From an uncultured Chlorobiaceae bacterium (GTDB taxonomy: Bacteria; Bacteroidota; Chlorobiia; Chlorobiales; Chlorobiaceae), in the NCBI GenBank assembly GCA_903839405.1, contig CAIMCD010000038.1:1-64000 (forward strand): 64,000 nt of DNA, given 5' to 3'. Shown piece by piece: positions 54,393 through 63,027 of the stretch (position 1 is its first letter; each line of letters starts with the position of its first letter). Below the pieces are notes generated by a model. That model was not told the DNA's origin and did no database searches. It saw nothing but the letters and a program-made list of their open reading frames with translations. A program made the translations under genes and the position numbers.

Positions 54393-55442
54393 TCAGGCGC
54401 TGACCTTTTGGTGATCAAGCAGTGCATTAAAGTTTTTAGCCTTGCGTCCTTCCCAATTGCGTTTGTGATAGGCATAACCGGCGATGAGTGGAAGAGCTAT
54501 GGTGGCTTCGGCAAAGACCATCTGCTCATGAACCGTATCGACCTTACCCCACGAGCTGGCCTCCTTGAGGGTTGAACCGGACAGTGCACCATCGCGTTCG
54601 TCGGCAACCGTAATCTGCACGGCATAGGTGTGCATGGAAACATCCTCGTAGCCGAGTACCTCTGCAGCAACAACAATATCCTGTGTAAAGTTTTTCGGCA
54701 CACCGCCACCAATCATGAAAATACCGGTACGGTCATTCTCGATCTTGATTTTGGTCAGTTCACGAAAATCCTTCACGGAGTCGATGGCAACATGTTTGTC
54801 GGGATTATTCCACTGGTGGTGTACCAACCCGAACCCGGCGGAGCAATCAGAAAAAGCGGGACAGAAAATTGGCACCCCTTTTTCGTAAGCCTTGTAAACA
54901 ATGGAGTTTTTGTCGAGGTTGTTTGCCTCGATATAGCGGCCCATCTCCACAATAAACTCCCGTGAGGAGTAGCTACCCGGCTGCATGGAGTTTGCAATAA
55001 CCGCCGTTGTTTCATCACAGACCCGGAGATCGTCCTCGTCAATATAGGTATCGTAAATGCGGTCAATATGCAGATCGCGCAGAATGGCATCATCAATAAA
55101 GGGAGTTCCCTTGTAGTGACGGAAGCCCAGGGCTTCAAAAAAGTCCTGATCGACAATATTTGCTCCGGTGGAGACAATGGCATCAACCATATGGTTCTCA
55201 ATCATGTCAATGATCACCTGCTTCAGTCCTGCACTGATCAATGAACCGGCAAGGGTAAGAATAACTGCACACTCCTTGTCCTGCTGCATCAAATCAACAA
55301 TGGATGCGGCCCGTGCAAGATTGCGTGCCTGAAAGGCCGTATCGCTCATCTGGTCGATGAGTGGTACAATATTGAGTTGTTTGATATCGATATGGCGAAC
55401 CGGCGCACTCAGCAGCTCCTCTTTTCTGACTCCTGATTCCAT
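54393..55442 (-). CDS. deoxyhypusine-synthase-like protein
   Basis: The protein belongs to the deoxyhypusine synthase family, which in eukaryotes and archaea modifies eIF5A using spermidine and NAD. Conserved features include [55 protein letters not shown] and the catalytic-lysine motif [10 protein letters not shown] (Lys300). Bacteria lack eIF5A hypusination, and bacterial members of this family have been linked to homospermidine or other polyamine synthesis. The substrate here is unresolved. It is followed by tal and preceded by the SRP RNA gene. Confidence 0.87.
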   Translation of the reverse strand: MESGVRKEELLSAPVRHIDIKQLNIVPLIDQMSDTAFQARNLARAASIVDLMQQDKECAVILTLAGSLISAGLKQVIIDMIENHMVDAIVSTGANIVDQDFFEALGFRHYKGTPFIDDAILRDLHIDRIYDTYIDEDDLRVCDETTAVIANSMQPGSYSSREFIVEMGRYIEANNLDKNSIVYKAYEKGVPIFCPAFSDCSAGFGLVHHQWNNPDKHVAIDSVKDFRELTKIKIENDRTGIFMIGGGVPKNFTQDIVVAAEVLGYEDVSMHTYAVQITVADERDGALSGSTLKEASSWGKVDTVHEQMVFAEATIALPLIAGYAYHKRNWEGRKAKNFNALLDHQKVSA

Positions 55443-55484
55443 TTTTAAAAGCTCCCGACAATTAAAAGTGAGTAAATAAAAAAA

Positions 55485-55585
55485 GAGAGTAAGCTGACTA
55501 TATCACACATTCATATTACCGGATGCTGCTTCCTTCCGGATCTGACATGGTTGGGCAACTGAATGTTGTATAGGACTTACTCTCC
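55485..55585 (-). ncRNA. ffs: small signal recognition particle RNA (4.5S type)
   Basis: The minus strand carries the universal SRP domain IV: ATGTCAGATCCGGAAGGAA followed by GCAGCAT, with the GGAA tetraloop-type tip and asymmetric loop of the Ffh-binding site. The ends pair: GAGAGTAAG at the 5' end and CTTACTCTC at the 3' end give a 9-bp closing stem, directly followed by a T-rich tract that serves as terminator. About 101 bases, normal for the short bacterial SRP RNA. A TATATT lies about 8 bases upstream as a possible -10. Confidence 0.93.
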
Positions 55586-55793
55586 TAATATATCGGTTCT
55601 CGAATTCTTCTTGTGTTAAGAAATCAAAAACAAGTGGCATAATATAGCCCATTGAAAATAAAAAACAAACAAAAGACCTTTTATCTTTCTCGGAACTGTG
55701 ATAACTTCCTTGGCATTTTGCAGCCTTACAAAACCCCGGCCTTGCCTGAACCCGCCGCATTGAAAACACTCTTTGTGCGGCAATTATCATCTT

Positions 55794-56825
55794 ATGCGAC
55801 CACAGAGAATTTTAAGCGGGATGCGCCCTACCGGCAAACTCCATCTCGGACACTATACCGGAGCCCTTGAAAACTGGGTAGGCCAGCAGAACCAGCTTAC
55901 CGAAACGGGTGAACGGGCCTATGAAACCTGCTTTCTTATTGCCGATTATCATAACCTGACCACCTCGCTCGATACCTCGGAGATCTACCAGCACACCATG
56001 GATATGCTCATTGACTGGCTGGCCTGTGGTATTGATCCCGAAAAAAGTCCGCTCTTTCGCCAGTCGCAGGTCAAGGAACATGCCGAACTCTTTCTGCTCT
56101 TTGCCATGCTGATCACCTCCTCGCGCCTTGAACGCAATCCAACCCTGAAGGAGCAGGTGCGCGACTTGAATATGGACTCCCTTATTTACGGTCATCTTGG
56201 CTACCCGGTGCTTCAGGCGGCGGATATCCTGCTCTATAAAGGCAACGTGGTACCCGTGGGTGAAGACCAGATACCGCATGTGGAAATTACCCGCGAAATT
56301 GCCCGCAAGTTCAACAACCACTACCCGCACCCCCTGGTTGGCGAGGTCTTTCCGGAACCGGAACCCAAAATCACCAAATTCTCGCGCCTTCTGGGGCTTG
56401 ACGGCAAAGCCAAAATGTCAAAGTCTCTCGGCAATACCATTCTCCTGGCTGACGGTCCCGATGAGGTACTGAAAAAAATGCGCACGGCCGTAACCGATAC
56501 ACAAAAAGTCCGCAAAAACGATCCGGGTCGCCCTGAAGTGTGCACGGTATTCAGTTACCACGCACGCTTCTCCTCCCCTGAAGAGCTCGACGCCATTGCC
56601 GAAGAGTGTCGCTCTGGTGCACTTGGTTGCGTGGATTGCAAAAAACGCTGCGCCGCAAATATCTCCCTGGAGCTTGCCCCGATTCTTGAAAAACGGCGTT
56701 ATTATGAAACACACCTCGGTCTTGTCAAAACCATTCTGCTTGAGGGCGAAGTAAAGGCGCGAGCCATTGCAAGCCGAACCATGCAGGAGGTGCGCTCAGC
56801 CATGAAGCTTGGTGAAACAATATGA
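55794..56825 (+). CDS. trpS: tryptophanyl-tRNA synthetase
   Basis: TrpRS is a class I enzyme. The start RILSGMRPTGKLHLGHYTGAL contains the HIGH-type motif (HLGH), ADYHNLTT and the VPVGEDQIPHVE tryptophan/ATP region follow, and AKMSKSLGNTI is the KMSKS motif. The ATG at 55794 (MRPQRILSG) gives 343 residues, a typical length. The next gene overlaps by 4 bases. Confidence 0.97.
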   Translation: MRPQRILSGMRPTGKLHLGHYTGALENWVGQQNQLTETGERAYETCFLIADYHNLTTSLDTSEIYQHTMDMLIDWLACGIDPEKSPLFRQSQVKEHAELFLLFAMLITSSRLERNPTLKEQVRDLNMDSLIYGHLGYPVLQAADILLYKGNVVPVGEDQIPHVEITREIARKFNNHYPHPLVGEVFPEPEPKITKFSRLLGLDGKAKMSKSLGNTILLADGPDEVLKKMRTAVTDTQKVRKNDPGRPEVCTVFSYHARFSSPEELDAIAEECRSGALGCVDCKKRCAANISLELAPILEKRRYYETHLGLVKTILLEGEVKARAIASRTMQEVRSAMKLGETI

Positions 56826-57562
56826 TACAAACACCTGTAACGAGAGTGCTGAACCTTAAGCGCGCCTTTATTTTTGACATGGACGGGGTGCTGACCGATA
56901 ACATGCACCTCCATGCCAACTCATGGGTAGAGCTCTTCCGGGATTTCGGCCTTGAAGGGATGGATGCCCAGCGCTATCTGGTAGAAACGGCCGGCATGAA
57001 AGGTCTTGACGTGTTGCGTTACTTTCTTGACCCCCAAATCAGCGAAGCAGAGGCTGAACGGCTGACCGAACTGAAAGATTTTCTCTACCGGGTCAACTCA
57101 CGCGATCTGATCAAACCGATGGAGGGGCTCGAAGCCTTTCTGGACAAAGCCCGCCGGCATGGCATCCGGCTTGCCATCGGCACCGGTGCCACCGAGAGAA
57201 ACACCCGCTATGTGCTCGAACTGTTAAAATTTACCGACACATTCCAGGCCATTGTCGGCGCTGGTGATGTCCGGCGTGGCAAACCCAATCCGGATGTCTT
57301 TTTAAGGGCCGCCGAACTGCTCGGCACAGCTCCTTCGGAATGCATTGTTTTTGAGGATGCCCTGCCGGGCGTGGAAGCGGCCCAACGAGCCGGAATGCAG
57401 TGCGTTGCCGTCACCACAACCAATCGCCCTGAAGCGTTCAGCCATTTTGACAACGTTATACAGGTTATCAGCGATTTCCGCCAGCTCAGCCTGGACGATC
57501 TCTTTGAGCCCTCTCTTTTGAGCCTTAACCTAGACCCTTTTACAGAAGACCGAGATGCATGA
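56822..57562 (+). CDS. HAD-superfamily phosphatase, beta-phosphoglucomutase-like
   Basis: All HAD motifs are intact: motif [18 protein letters not shown] with both aspartates, motif [11 protein letters not shown], motif III lysine in [16 protein letters not shown] and motif [21 protein letters not shown] helical cap (about 30-100) is inserted after motif I, as in phosphoglycolate phosphatase and beta-phosphoglucomutase. The substrate is uncertain. It overlaps trpS at the start and argS by 8 bases at the end, so the three are co-transcribed. Confidence 0.88.
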   Translation: MIQTPVTRVLNLKRAFIFDMDGVLTDNMHLHANSWVELFRDFGLEGMDAQRYLVETAGMKGLDVLRYFLDPQISEAEAERLTELKDFLYRVNSRDLIKPMEGLEAFLDKARRHGIRLAIGTGATERNTRYVLELLKFTDTFQAIVGAGDVRRGKPNPDVFLRAAELLGTAPSECIVFEDALPGVEAAQRAGMQCVAVTTTNRPEAFSHFDNVIQVISDFRQLSLDDLFEPSLLSLNLDPFTEDRDA

Positions 57563-59213
57563 ATTTTTTCTCCCTGTAATCCAGAGAGCCCTCACCGCTC
57601 TGGGAATTACCACCGATAAAGCGATCCGTATCGAACAGCCGGCCGACAAGAAGTTCGGCGACTTTTCAACCAATATTGCCCTGCTCGTTGCAAAAGAGTG
57701 CCGCCGAAACCCGCGCGAACTGGCGCTTGAGCTGATAAGCCACCTTGAGTTTCCTGCCGATACCATTGCCAACACGGAGGTGGCGGGCCCGGGATTCATA
57801 AACTTCTACCTGACGGCGCACTGTATCATGCGCTCGGTTGAAGAGCTGCTGCTGATGGGCGACACCTATGGCAACGGAACCGGCGGCGAGGGAAAAAAAG
57901 CCATTGTGGAGTATGTGAGCGCCAATCCGACCGGCCCGCTGACCATCGGACGGGGACGAGGCGGGGTGCTGGGCGACTGCATTGCAAATTTGTTTGAAAC
58001 CCAGGGCTACAGGGTTACCCGCGAATACTATTTCAATGATGCCGGCCGCCAGATGCAGATTCTCGGTGAATCCGTCCGCTTCCGTTATCTGGAGCGTTGC
58101 GGCAAAGAGTCCAGCTTCCCGGATAGCCATTATCAGGGAGAGTATATCCGCGATATCGCTGAAAAGATCTTCAACGAAAAAGGAAACTCTCTTGCTGAAG
58201 AGAGTGAGGTCGAGTTTTTCAAAAAGAGCGCCGAGGAGATTATTTTTGCCTCCATACGCAAGACCCTTGAGCGTCTCGGCATCCGCCATGACACCTTTTT
58301 CAATGAACATACCCTCTACTCTGCACAGGGAAGCGAGCCATCCCGAAACAGTGCGGTCATTGCATCCTTAACCGAGGCTGGCTTTATCGGAACCTATGAC
58401 GGCGCGACCTGGTTTCTGACCACGAAGCTCGGTCAGGAGAAAGACAAGGTGCTTATCAAATCCACGGGCGAACCAAGCTACCGGCTTCCCGATATTGCCT
58501 ATCATATCACCAAATATGAGCGGGGGTTCGATAAAATTGTCAATGTTTTCGGCGCCGATCATATTGATGAATACCCTGACGTGCTTGAAGCCTTGAAAAT
58601 TCTCGGCTACGATACCAGCCGCATTGCCGTTGCCATCAACCAGTTTGTCACCACAACCGTGGATGGCCAGACCCTGAAGATGTCAACCCGAAAAGGCAAT
58701 GCCGACCTGCTTGACGATTTGATTGATGATGTTGGCGCTGACGCAACACGGCTCTTTTTTATCATGCGCAGCAAGGATTCACACCTGAACTTTGATGTTG
58801 AACTGGCAAAAAAACAGTCGAAGGACAATCCGGTCTTCTACCTGCAATATGCCCATGCACGCATCTGTAGCTTGCTCCGAATGGCCAAGCAGGAGAACGG
58901 GTTTGACCCGGACTCCGACACCGAGCACCACCTGCTGCAGCTCCTCTCCTCTCCGGCTGAACTGCAGCTCGGATTCGCCCTGCTCGATTACCCTGATACC
59001 ATCAAAGGGTGCCTCCGCCTGCTCGAACCGCAGAAGATGGTTGACTACCTGCACTCGCTTGCCGAGCACTTTCACCGCTTCTACCAGGAGTGCCCGATTC
59101 TGAAGGCTGACGCCGATATCTCAAGGGCAAGGCTCTTCCTTGCGCTGGCCACACGCCAGGTGCTGCATAACGGATTCCGCATTCTTGGCGTTTCAGCGCC
59201 AGAGTCGATGTAG
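57555..59213 (+). CDS. argS: arginyl-tRNA synthetase with atypical HIGH motif
   Basis: The 552-residue protein is a full ArgRS: N-terminal additive domain ([17 protein letters not shown]), catalytic core, [26 protein letters not shown]-type [16 protein letters not shown] and the C-terminal anticodon-binding DALR domain ([10 protein letters not shown] to [10 protein letters not shown]). The HIGH-type motif normally reads [14 protein letters not shown]; here it is [14 protein letters not shown], so both histidines are replaced (Thr130 and Arg133). All else looks functional, and the base sequence is unambiguous. It is probably the only argS in the window and part of the trpS-HAD-argS unit. Confidence 0.95.
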   Translation: MHEFFLPVIQRALTALGITTDKAIRIEQPADKKFGDFSTNIALLVAKECRRNPRELALELISHLEFPADTIANTEVAGPGFINFYLTAHCIMRSVEELLLMGDTYGNGTGGEGKKAIVEYVSANPTGPLTIGRGRGGVLGDCIANLFETQGYRVTREYYFNDAGRQMQILGESVRFRYLERCGKESSFPDSHYQGEYIRDIAEKIFNEKGNSLAEESEVEFFKKSAEEIIFASIRKTLERLGIRHDTFFNEHTLYSAQGSEPSRNSAVIASLTEAGFIGTYDGATWFLTTKLGQEKDKVLIKSTGEPSYRLPDIAYHITKYERGFDKIVNVFGADHIDEYPDVLEALKILGYDTSRIAVAINQFVTTTVDGQTLKMSTRKGNADLLDDLIDDVGADATRLFFIMRSKDSHLNFDVELAKKQSKDNPVFYLQYAHARICSLLRMAKQENGFDPDSDTEHHLLQLLSSPAELQLGFALLDYPDTIKGCLRLLEPQKMVDYLHSLAEHFHRFYQECPILKADADISRARLFLALATRQVLHNGFRILGVSAPESM

Positions 59214-59214
59214 C

Positions 59215-59814
59215 TCAAGGAAGGGGACGATAGAGCCCGTGCTCAATAATGTAACGATTGACGGTTGGCGGCACCAGCCGGGTAATGGACTCGCCGGTTG
59301 AGACCAGCTCCCTGATTCGGGTTGAGGAGAGGGGATAGGCAAAATCAATGAACCGTATGGAGCCTTTCGGTGGCAGAGTTTCCTCGGCAGAGCGATCATC
59401 CTCTGGTGCGGCTCTTCTGAAAACAACAATATCGCATAATGCCGAGAGCTGCCGTGAGTCCTTCCACGAAGCAAACTCCCGGTAACTATCCTCTCCAACG
59501 AGGAGGGTGAGGTGAGCCAGAGGGTAGAGTGCGTGGGCGTAACGCAACAGATCAATGGTATAGGAGGGTTGCTGTTTTTCAAGCTCCCATCCGCTCACCT
59601 CGCTGCAGGTGCCTGTAAGATTGATCTCCCTCGAGAGCAACTCAGCCATGCGCTTCCGATGCTCATCCGCCGCTTGCCGCTCTCTTTTAAAGGGATTGTT
59701 GGAAACCGAAATCATGATTTTCTCAAGACCGAGCAGCTCCCGGGCAAAGAGAGAGAGAGCGAGATGCCCATTATGCGGCGGATCGAACGTTCCACCAAAC
59801 ACGCCGAGATGCAC
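59215..59814 (-). CDS. nadD: nicotinate-nucleotide adenylyltransferase
   Basis: NadD makes nicotinate adenine dinucleotide in NAD synthesis. The nucleotidyltransferase motif GVFGGTFDPPHNGHL is at the N terminus; LLVGEDSYREFASW and the C-terminal SSTRIRELVSTGES (ISSTxIR motif) are diagnostic. 199 residues. It converges on argS with one base between the stop codons. Confidence 0.95.
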   Translation of the reverse strand: MHLGVFGGTFDPPHNGHLALSLFARELLGLEKIMISVSNNPFKRERQAADEHRKRMAELLSREINLTGTCSEVSGWELEKQQPSYTIDLLRYAHALYPLAHLTLLVGEDSYREFASWKDSRQLSALCDIVVFRRAAPEDDRSAEETLPPKGSIRFIDFAYPLSSTRIRELVSTGESITRLVPPTVNRYIIEHGLYRPLP

Positions 59815-59826
59815 CCGCGCCTCCCT

Positions 59827-60723
59827 TCAGTTTTTTTCCTGGTTCTGCGTTATTTTATGACGAATGCCTACCATTTCGTGCTCTTTGTCCGGAAAAAGCT
59901 GCAGGTAGTGATCAACCGCCTGGCTGGCATCAAACCATTTTTTCCGCATGATCATGACATCAATCCTGCCGGCCCATGCTGGCTGAAAATAAATCGTGTC
60001 GGGATAACGCCGGATAACCTCGTCATAAAAAATAGCGGCCGCCTTATACTTTTTCAGCTGGACATACTGCTTTGCAACAGAAAAAGAATTTCGGGCAAGC
60101 TTCTCCCTCAACTGAGAGATAGCTTTGCCGGCATAACGGATGCTGTCGATGCGGGAAAATTCCGCCGTGGCCGATGCGAAATTCTTTTTATAGGAGAGAT
60201 TATCAGGATTGATCTTTAACAGCTCCCGGTAGGTATTGAGATCGTCAACAATGCGGGCCGAATCTTTGACCTGATAGAGATCCATATAGAGTGCATACTC
60301 CTGTATGGCTTTAACAGTATGCTGCTGATCAAGCTCATAGTGCGGGGAGAGCTTTTCATGGGATTTGGCAAGCATGAACTGGGCGCTTCTTGCATAGGGC
60401 GAGTTTGGCACCTGCTGCAACAAACGGGCAAACATATCCGAAGCAAGCAGATACTGAGCGGATTGGTAATAGGAGTTTGCAAGCAGAAACAGCACATGAT
60501 CTTCAAGGGCCGTTGCCCGTGAGGAGAAGAGAAGCGGCTCAAGCGTGAGCGCAGCATCACTGTAGTCTCGCTTGGCATACATCTTCTCAGCTTTGGCATA
60601 ACCTTCATTGACCAGGGCAGTTGCCGATGGTGCTGGCTTGGTGGATGAACAACCTGAAAACATCAGCAAACTCACGGCGAAACACATCAGGGCAGAACGT
60701 AACAACAATCTGGTACACGACAT
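59827..60723 (-). CDS. bamD: outer membrane assembly lipoprotein BamD
   Basis: BamD is an essential lipoprotein of the beta-barrel assembly machine, made of TPR-like repeats. The signal ends in the lipobox LLMFSGC. TPR-type helices include EGYAKAEKMYAKRDYSDAAL, HVLFLLANSYYQSAQYLLAS and YARSAQFMLAKSHEKLSPHYELDQQHTVKAI (partly quoted), the last matching the BamD YfiO pattern. The ATG at 60723 was chosen to put the signal first; 298 residues, somewhat longer than E. coli BamD. It lies 12 bases upstream of nadD on the same strand. Confidence 0.9.
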   Translation of the reverse strand: MSCTRLLLRSALMCFAVSLLMFSGCSSTKPAPSATALVNEGYAKAEKMYAKRDYSDAALTLEPLLFSSRATALEDHVLFLLANSYYQSAQYLLASDMFARLLQQVPNSPYARSAQFMLAKSHEKLSPHYELDQQHTVKAIQEYALYMDLYQVKDSARIVDDLNTYRELLKINPDNLSYKKNFASATAEFSRIDSIRYAGKAISQLREKLARNSFSVAKQYVQLKKYKAAAIFYDEVIRRYPDTIYFQPAWAGRIDVMIMRKKWFDASQAVDHYLQLFPDKEHEMVGIRHKITQNQEKN

Positions 60724-60880
60724 AAAAACTCCATTATCCTTTTTATAGAAAAGAGAAGTGATATAATACAAAACTGCAGAAAAAGAAACTGCACTGTTTT
60801 TCTGGCATTAGACAAGCGGCGCAATACACTAGGCCTGCCGGAAAGCGAAATACCGCGACCATCCCGACATAAACCTGCCC

Positions 60881-61108
60881 TCAGGAGAGCCTTGAAGCGC
60901 TTTTCCCCGGCTTTTGGTCGGCATCACACCCTCCACAGGTCGAAATACCAAGCACGGTATAGAGCGGGCAGAAACCTATCGCTGCGGTAAGCAGCGGCAC
61001 AACCCCTACAGCCCCCCACCAGGAGTGGGTGATGAAACCAAAAAGCAGCATTACAACCCCTGCAACCACCCGGATTATCCGGTCATTTGCCCCCATATTT
61101 GCTTTCAT
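60881..61108 (-). CDS. DUF2892 small inner-membrane protein
   Basis: The 75-residue product begins MKANMGANDRIIRVVAGVVMLLFG and has two hydrophobic helices, then GFCPLYTVLGISTCGGCD, the family's CPLYxxLGxxTC pattern found in DUF2892 proteins and in YgaP-type rhodanese anchors. The cysteines suggest a redox or sulfur-related role, unproved. The ATG has an excellent GGAGGAG ribosome binding site. Confidence 0.9.
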   Translation of the reverse strand: MKANMGANDRIIRVVAGVVMLLFGFITHSWWGAVGVVPLLTAAIGFCPLYTVLGISTCGGCDADQKPGKSASRLS

Positions 61109-61236
61109 GCTCTCCTCCGCTTAACAGGTTATCAGAAAAACAACTCTTGTTCAGCAAAATTACAATCTCTTTACTTGTGAAGCAATCTCCCAAAGCAGGA
61201 AAATCCCCTCCCTTTAGAGAAAAAGAGAGCAACAGC

Positions 61237-61267
61237 AAAAATCCGCCGGATAAAACGGCGGATTTTT
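61237..61267 (-). terminator. intrinsic terminator after tRNA-Ala
   Basis: AAAAATCCGCC and GGCGGATTTTT form an 11-bp perfect stem with a 9-base loop; A/T runs on both ends make it effective in either direction. It lies 33 bases past the 3' end of tRNA-Ala on the minus strand. Confidence 0.9.
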
Positions 61268-61300
61268 GAAGCCGAAGCATCTCGCTTGACGGTAACGATG

Positions 61301-61373
61301 TGGAGCTTAGGGGAGTCGAACCCCTGACCTTCTCATTGCGAACGAGACGCTCTACCAACTGAGCTAAAGCCCC
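61301..61373 (-). tRNA. tRNA-Ala (anticodon CGC)
   Basis: The minus-strand sequence folds into a full cloverleaf: acceptor GGGGCTT/AAGCTCC, D-arm GCTC...GAGC, anticodon stem TCTCG/TGAGA with loop TTCGCAA (anticodon CGC, reading GCG), and T-arm with GGTTCGACTCC. The acceptor has the G3-U70 wobble that is the alanine identity element. The 3' CCA is not encoded, as the discriminator A is followed by CATCG. A terminator follows. Confidence 0.95.
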
Positions 61374-61498
61374 AAATATCCAAATGCTACAAATTTCCCG
61401 GGATGCATACAAGAGTACCCGTTAAAAAAGCAAAAAAAATAGCCCGCTTTGGCAGGCTATTACAATCAAAAAAAGCGTCAAGAAAAAGTGAGCGCGGC

Positions 61499-62044
61499 TT
61501 ATACCGCTCCAGCAACAAAGGCAGCCTTGAGCAACTCCAGTTGATGACTGATACTGCCGTCATGAATCGTATCACCGATTTTCACGGTAACACCTCCAAT
61601 AAGCTCTGCATCAAGAGCGATTTTGGCCCTGATTTTCTTGCCGGTATAGCTACCAAGACGGTTAACCAGCTCTTCCGACTGCGCGACGCTCAGCTCAACC
61701 GCACTGGTGATATCGACATTGATAACGCCTCTTTTTTCATCAAGCAGGAGCTGAAACTCATCAATAATCTCCGGCAGAAGCCCTGCCCGTTTTTTATGTG
61801 CGATCAGCTTCAAGAACAAAAACATCTTCTCCCCAACGAGACCATGAAAGACCTCTTCAAGGATATGGATTTTCCGGTCTCCCTTGACAAGAGGGCTCCG
61901 CAAGGCATGAACCAAGTCACGGGAGTTCAAGAGTACCTCACGAATCAGGTGCAGCTCTTCAATAATCTGATCGAGGAAATTACCCTCCTCGGCAGCTGAG
62001 AGTAAAGCGGAGGCATATCGCCGGCTTGCTATTACAGTTGACAT
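61499..62044 (-). CDS. atpH: ATP synthase delta subunit
   Basis: The delta (OSCP-like) subunit links the F1 head to the peripheral stalk. STVIASRRYASALLSAAEEGNFLDQIIEEL at the N terminus, LRSPLVKGDRKIHILEEVF and the C-terminal YTGKKIRAKIALDAELIGGVTVKIGDTIHDGS are standard (partly quoted). 181 residues. It is the last gene of the visible atpB-E-F-H block; atpA and atpG are not in the window. Confidence 0.95.
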   Translation of the reverse strand: MSTVIASRRYASALLSAAEEGNFLDQIIEELHLIREVLLNSRDLVHALRSPLVKGDRKIHILEEVFHGLVGEKMFLFLKLIAHKKRAGLLPEIIDEFQLLLDEKRGVINVDITSAVELSVAQSEELVNRLGSYTGKKIRAKIALDAELIGGVTVKIGDTIHDGSISHQLELLKAAFVAGAV

Positions 62045-62058
62045 ATCGTGAGCAATTT

Positions 62059-62586
62059 TCAGTTACGTTTTGTAGAAAGATCCTGAATCATGCTGTCAAC
62101 GATCTTTTTCTGCGTATCAGCATCAAGATTGGCCTTGATAATCTTTTCGGCTCCCTTGATGGCAAGATCAGCAACCTCATTTCTGAGCACATCGAGTGCA
62201 CGACGTTTTTCCTGCTCAATTTCATCCTTTGCCAGAGCGATCATTTTCTTCGCTTCTGACTGAGCCTTTTCGGTGATATCCGAGCGAAGCTTGTCGGAAT
62301 AATCCTTCCCTTCACGAATGATGCGGTCTGACTCAGCATCGGCTTTTGCCAGCAGCTCCTTGTTTTTACGCAAAATAGCTTCCGACTCGTCCTTGGCGCT
62401 GTGCGCACGGTCAATCGATGACTGAATTCCCTTTTCCCTCTCTTCCAGAGCACCAATAATAGGACCCCAGGCAATCTTCTTCAGAATAAGCAGCACAATC
62501 ACAAACGTGATCGCAGTCCAGAAAATAAGACCGGGATTCGGGCTCAGAAGACTACCGGCAAGAAGTATAATTCCTGACGTAAGCAT
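62059..62586 (-). CDS. atpF: ATP synthase b subunit
   Basis: Subunit b forms the peripheral stalk. One N-terminal membrane helix ([24 protein letters not shown]) is followed by a long charged coiled coil (about residues 40-165, with [24 protein letters not shown]). The ATG at 62586 is used; a TTG two codons upstream is closer to AAAGGA and might be the true start. It starts 102 bases after atpE and ends 14 bases before atpH. Confidence 0.94.
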   Translation of the reverse strand: MLTSGIILLAGSLLSPNPGLIFWTAITFVIVLLILKKIAWGPIIGALEEREKGIQSSIDRAHSAKDESEAILRKNKELLAKADAESDRIIREGKDYSDKLRSDITEKAQSEAKKMIALAKDEIEQEKRRALDVLRNEVADLAIKGAEKIIKANLDADTQKKIVDSMIQDLSTKRN

Positions 62587-62604
62587 GAACAATGTTTCCT
62601 TTAA

Positions 62605-62621
62605 CGGGTTAATAAAACCCG
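62605..62621 (-). other. small hairpin between atpE and atpF
   Basis: CGGGTT and AACCCG pair around a 5-base loop, just upstream of the atpF ribosome binding site. In other bacteria structures between atpE and atpF affect the high ratio of c to b subunit; a similar role here is only a guess. No T tract follows, so it is not a terminator. Confidence 0.35.
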
Positions 62622-62688
62622 GTTACGGTCTGAAATGATCAGCCGCAACCGGGATATCTTCTGTAACGAACCTGCAGGCCGTTCACTC

Positions 62689-62910
62689 TTACTTAAGAGC
62701 AAGAAGCACACAGATAACTTCGCCGAACAGAGCAACACCTTCGATAAGAGCTGCAGCAATAATCATGGTAGTACGGATATCGGCAGTCGCTTCAGGCTGA
62801 CGAGCAACACCTTCAGCAGCAGAAGCTGCTACGTTACCAATACCAAGACCTGCGCCGATTACAGCAAGACCAGCACCAATACCAGCTCCAAGAAAACCCA
62901 AACCTTCCAT
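62689..62910 (-). CDS. atpE: ATP synthase c subunit
   Basis: Subunit c forms the rotor ring. Two helices of glycine/alanine-rich sequence (GAGIGAGLAVIGAGLGIGNV and TMIIAAALIEGVALFGEVICVLL) are joined by the polar loop ARQPEA. The ion-binding carboxylate is Glu57, and it is followed by Gly rather than Ser/Thr while no glutamine is at the partner position in helix 1, which suggests proton rather than sodium coupling. 73 residues. Confidence 0.96.
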   Translation of the reverse strand: MEGLGFLGAGIGAGLAVIGAGLGIGNVAASAAEGVARQPEATADIRTTMIIAAALIEGVALFGEVICVLLALK

Positions 62911-63027
62911 CTTGTAATTACCCCTGTTTATTTGTTGTAAGTTGTTTGCTAACTAATTAGCAGTGTTAAATCCAGTTAATGAAAAGCATAAAAATAAGAG
63001 TTCTTTCTCAATAATCCTGAGCTCATT

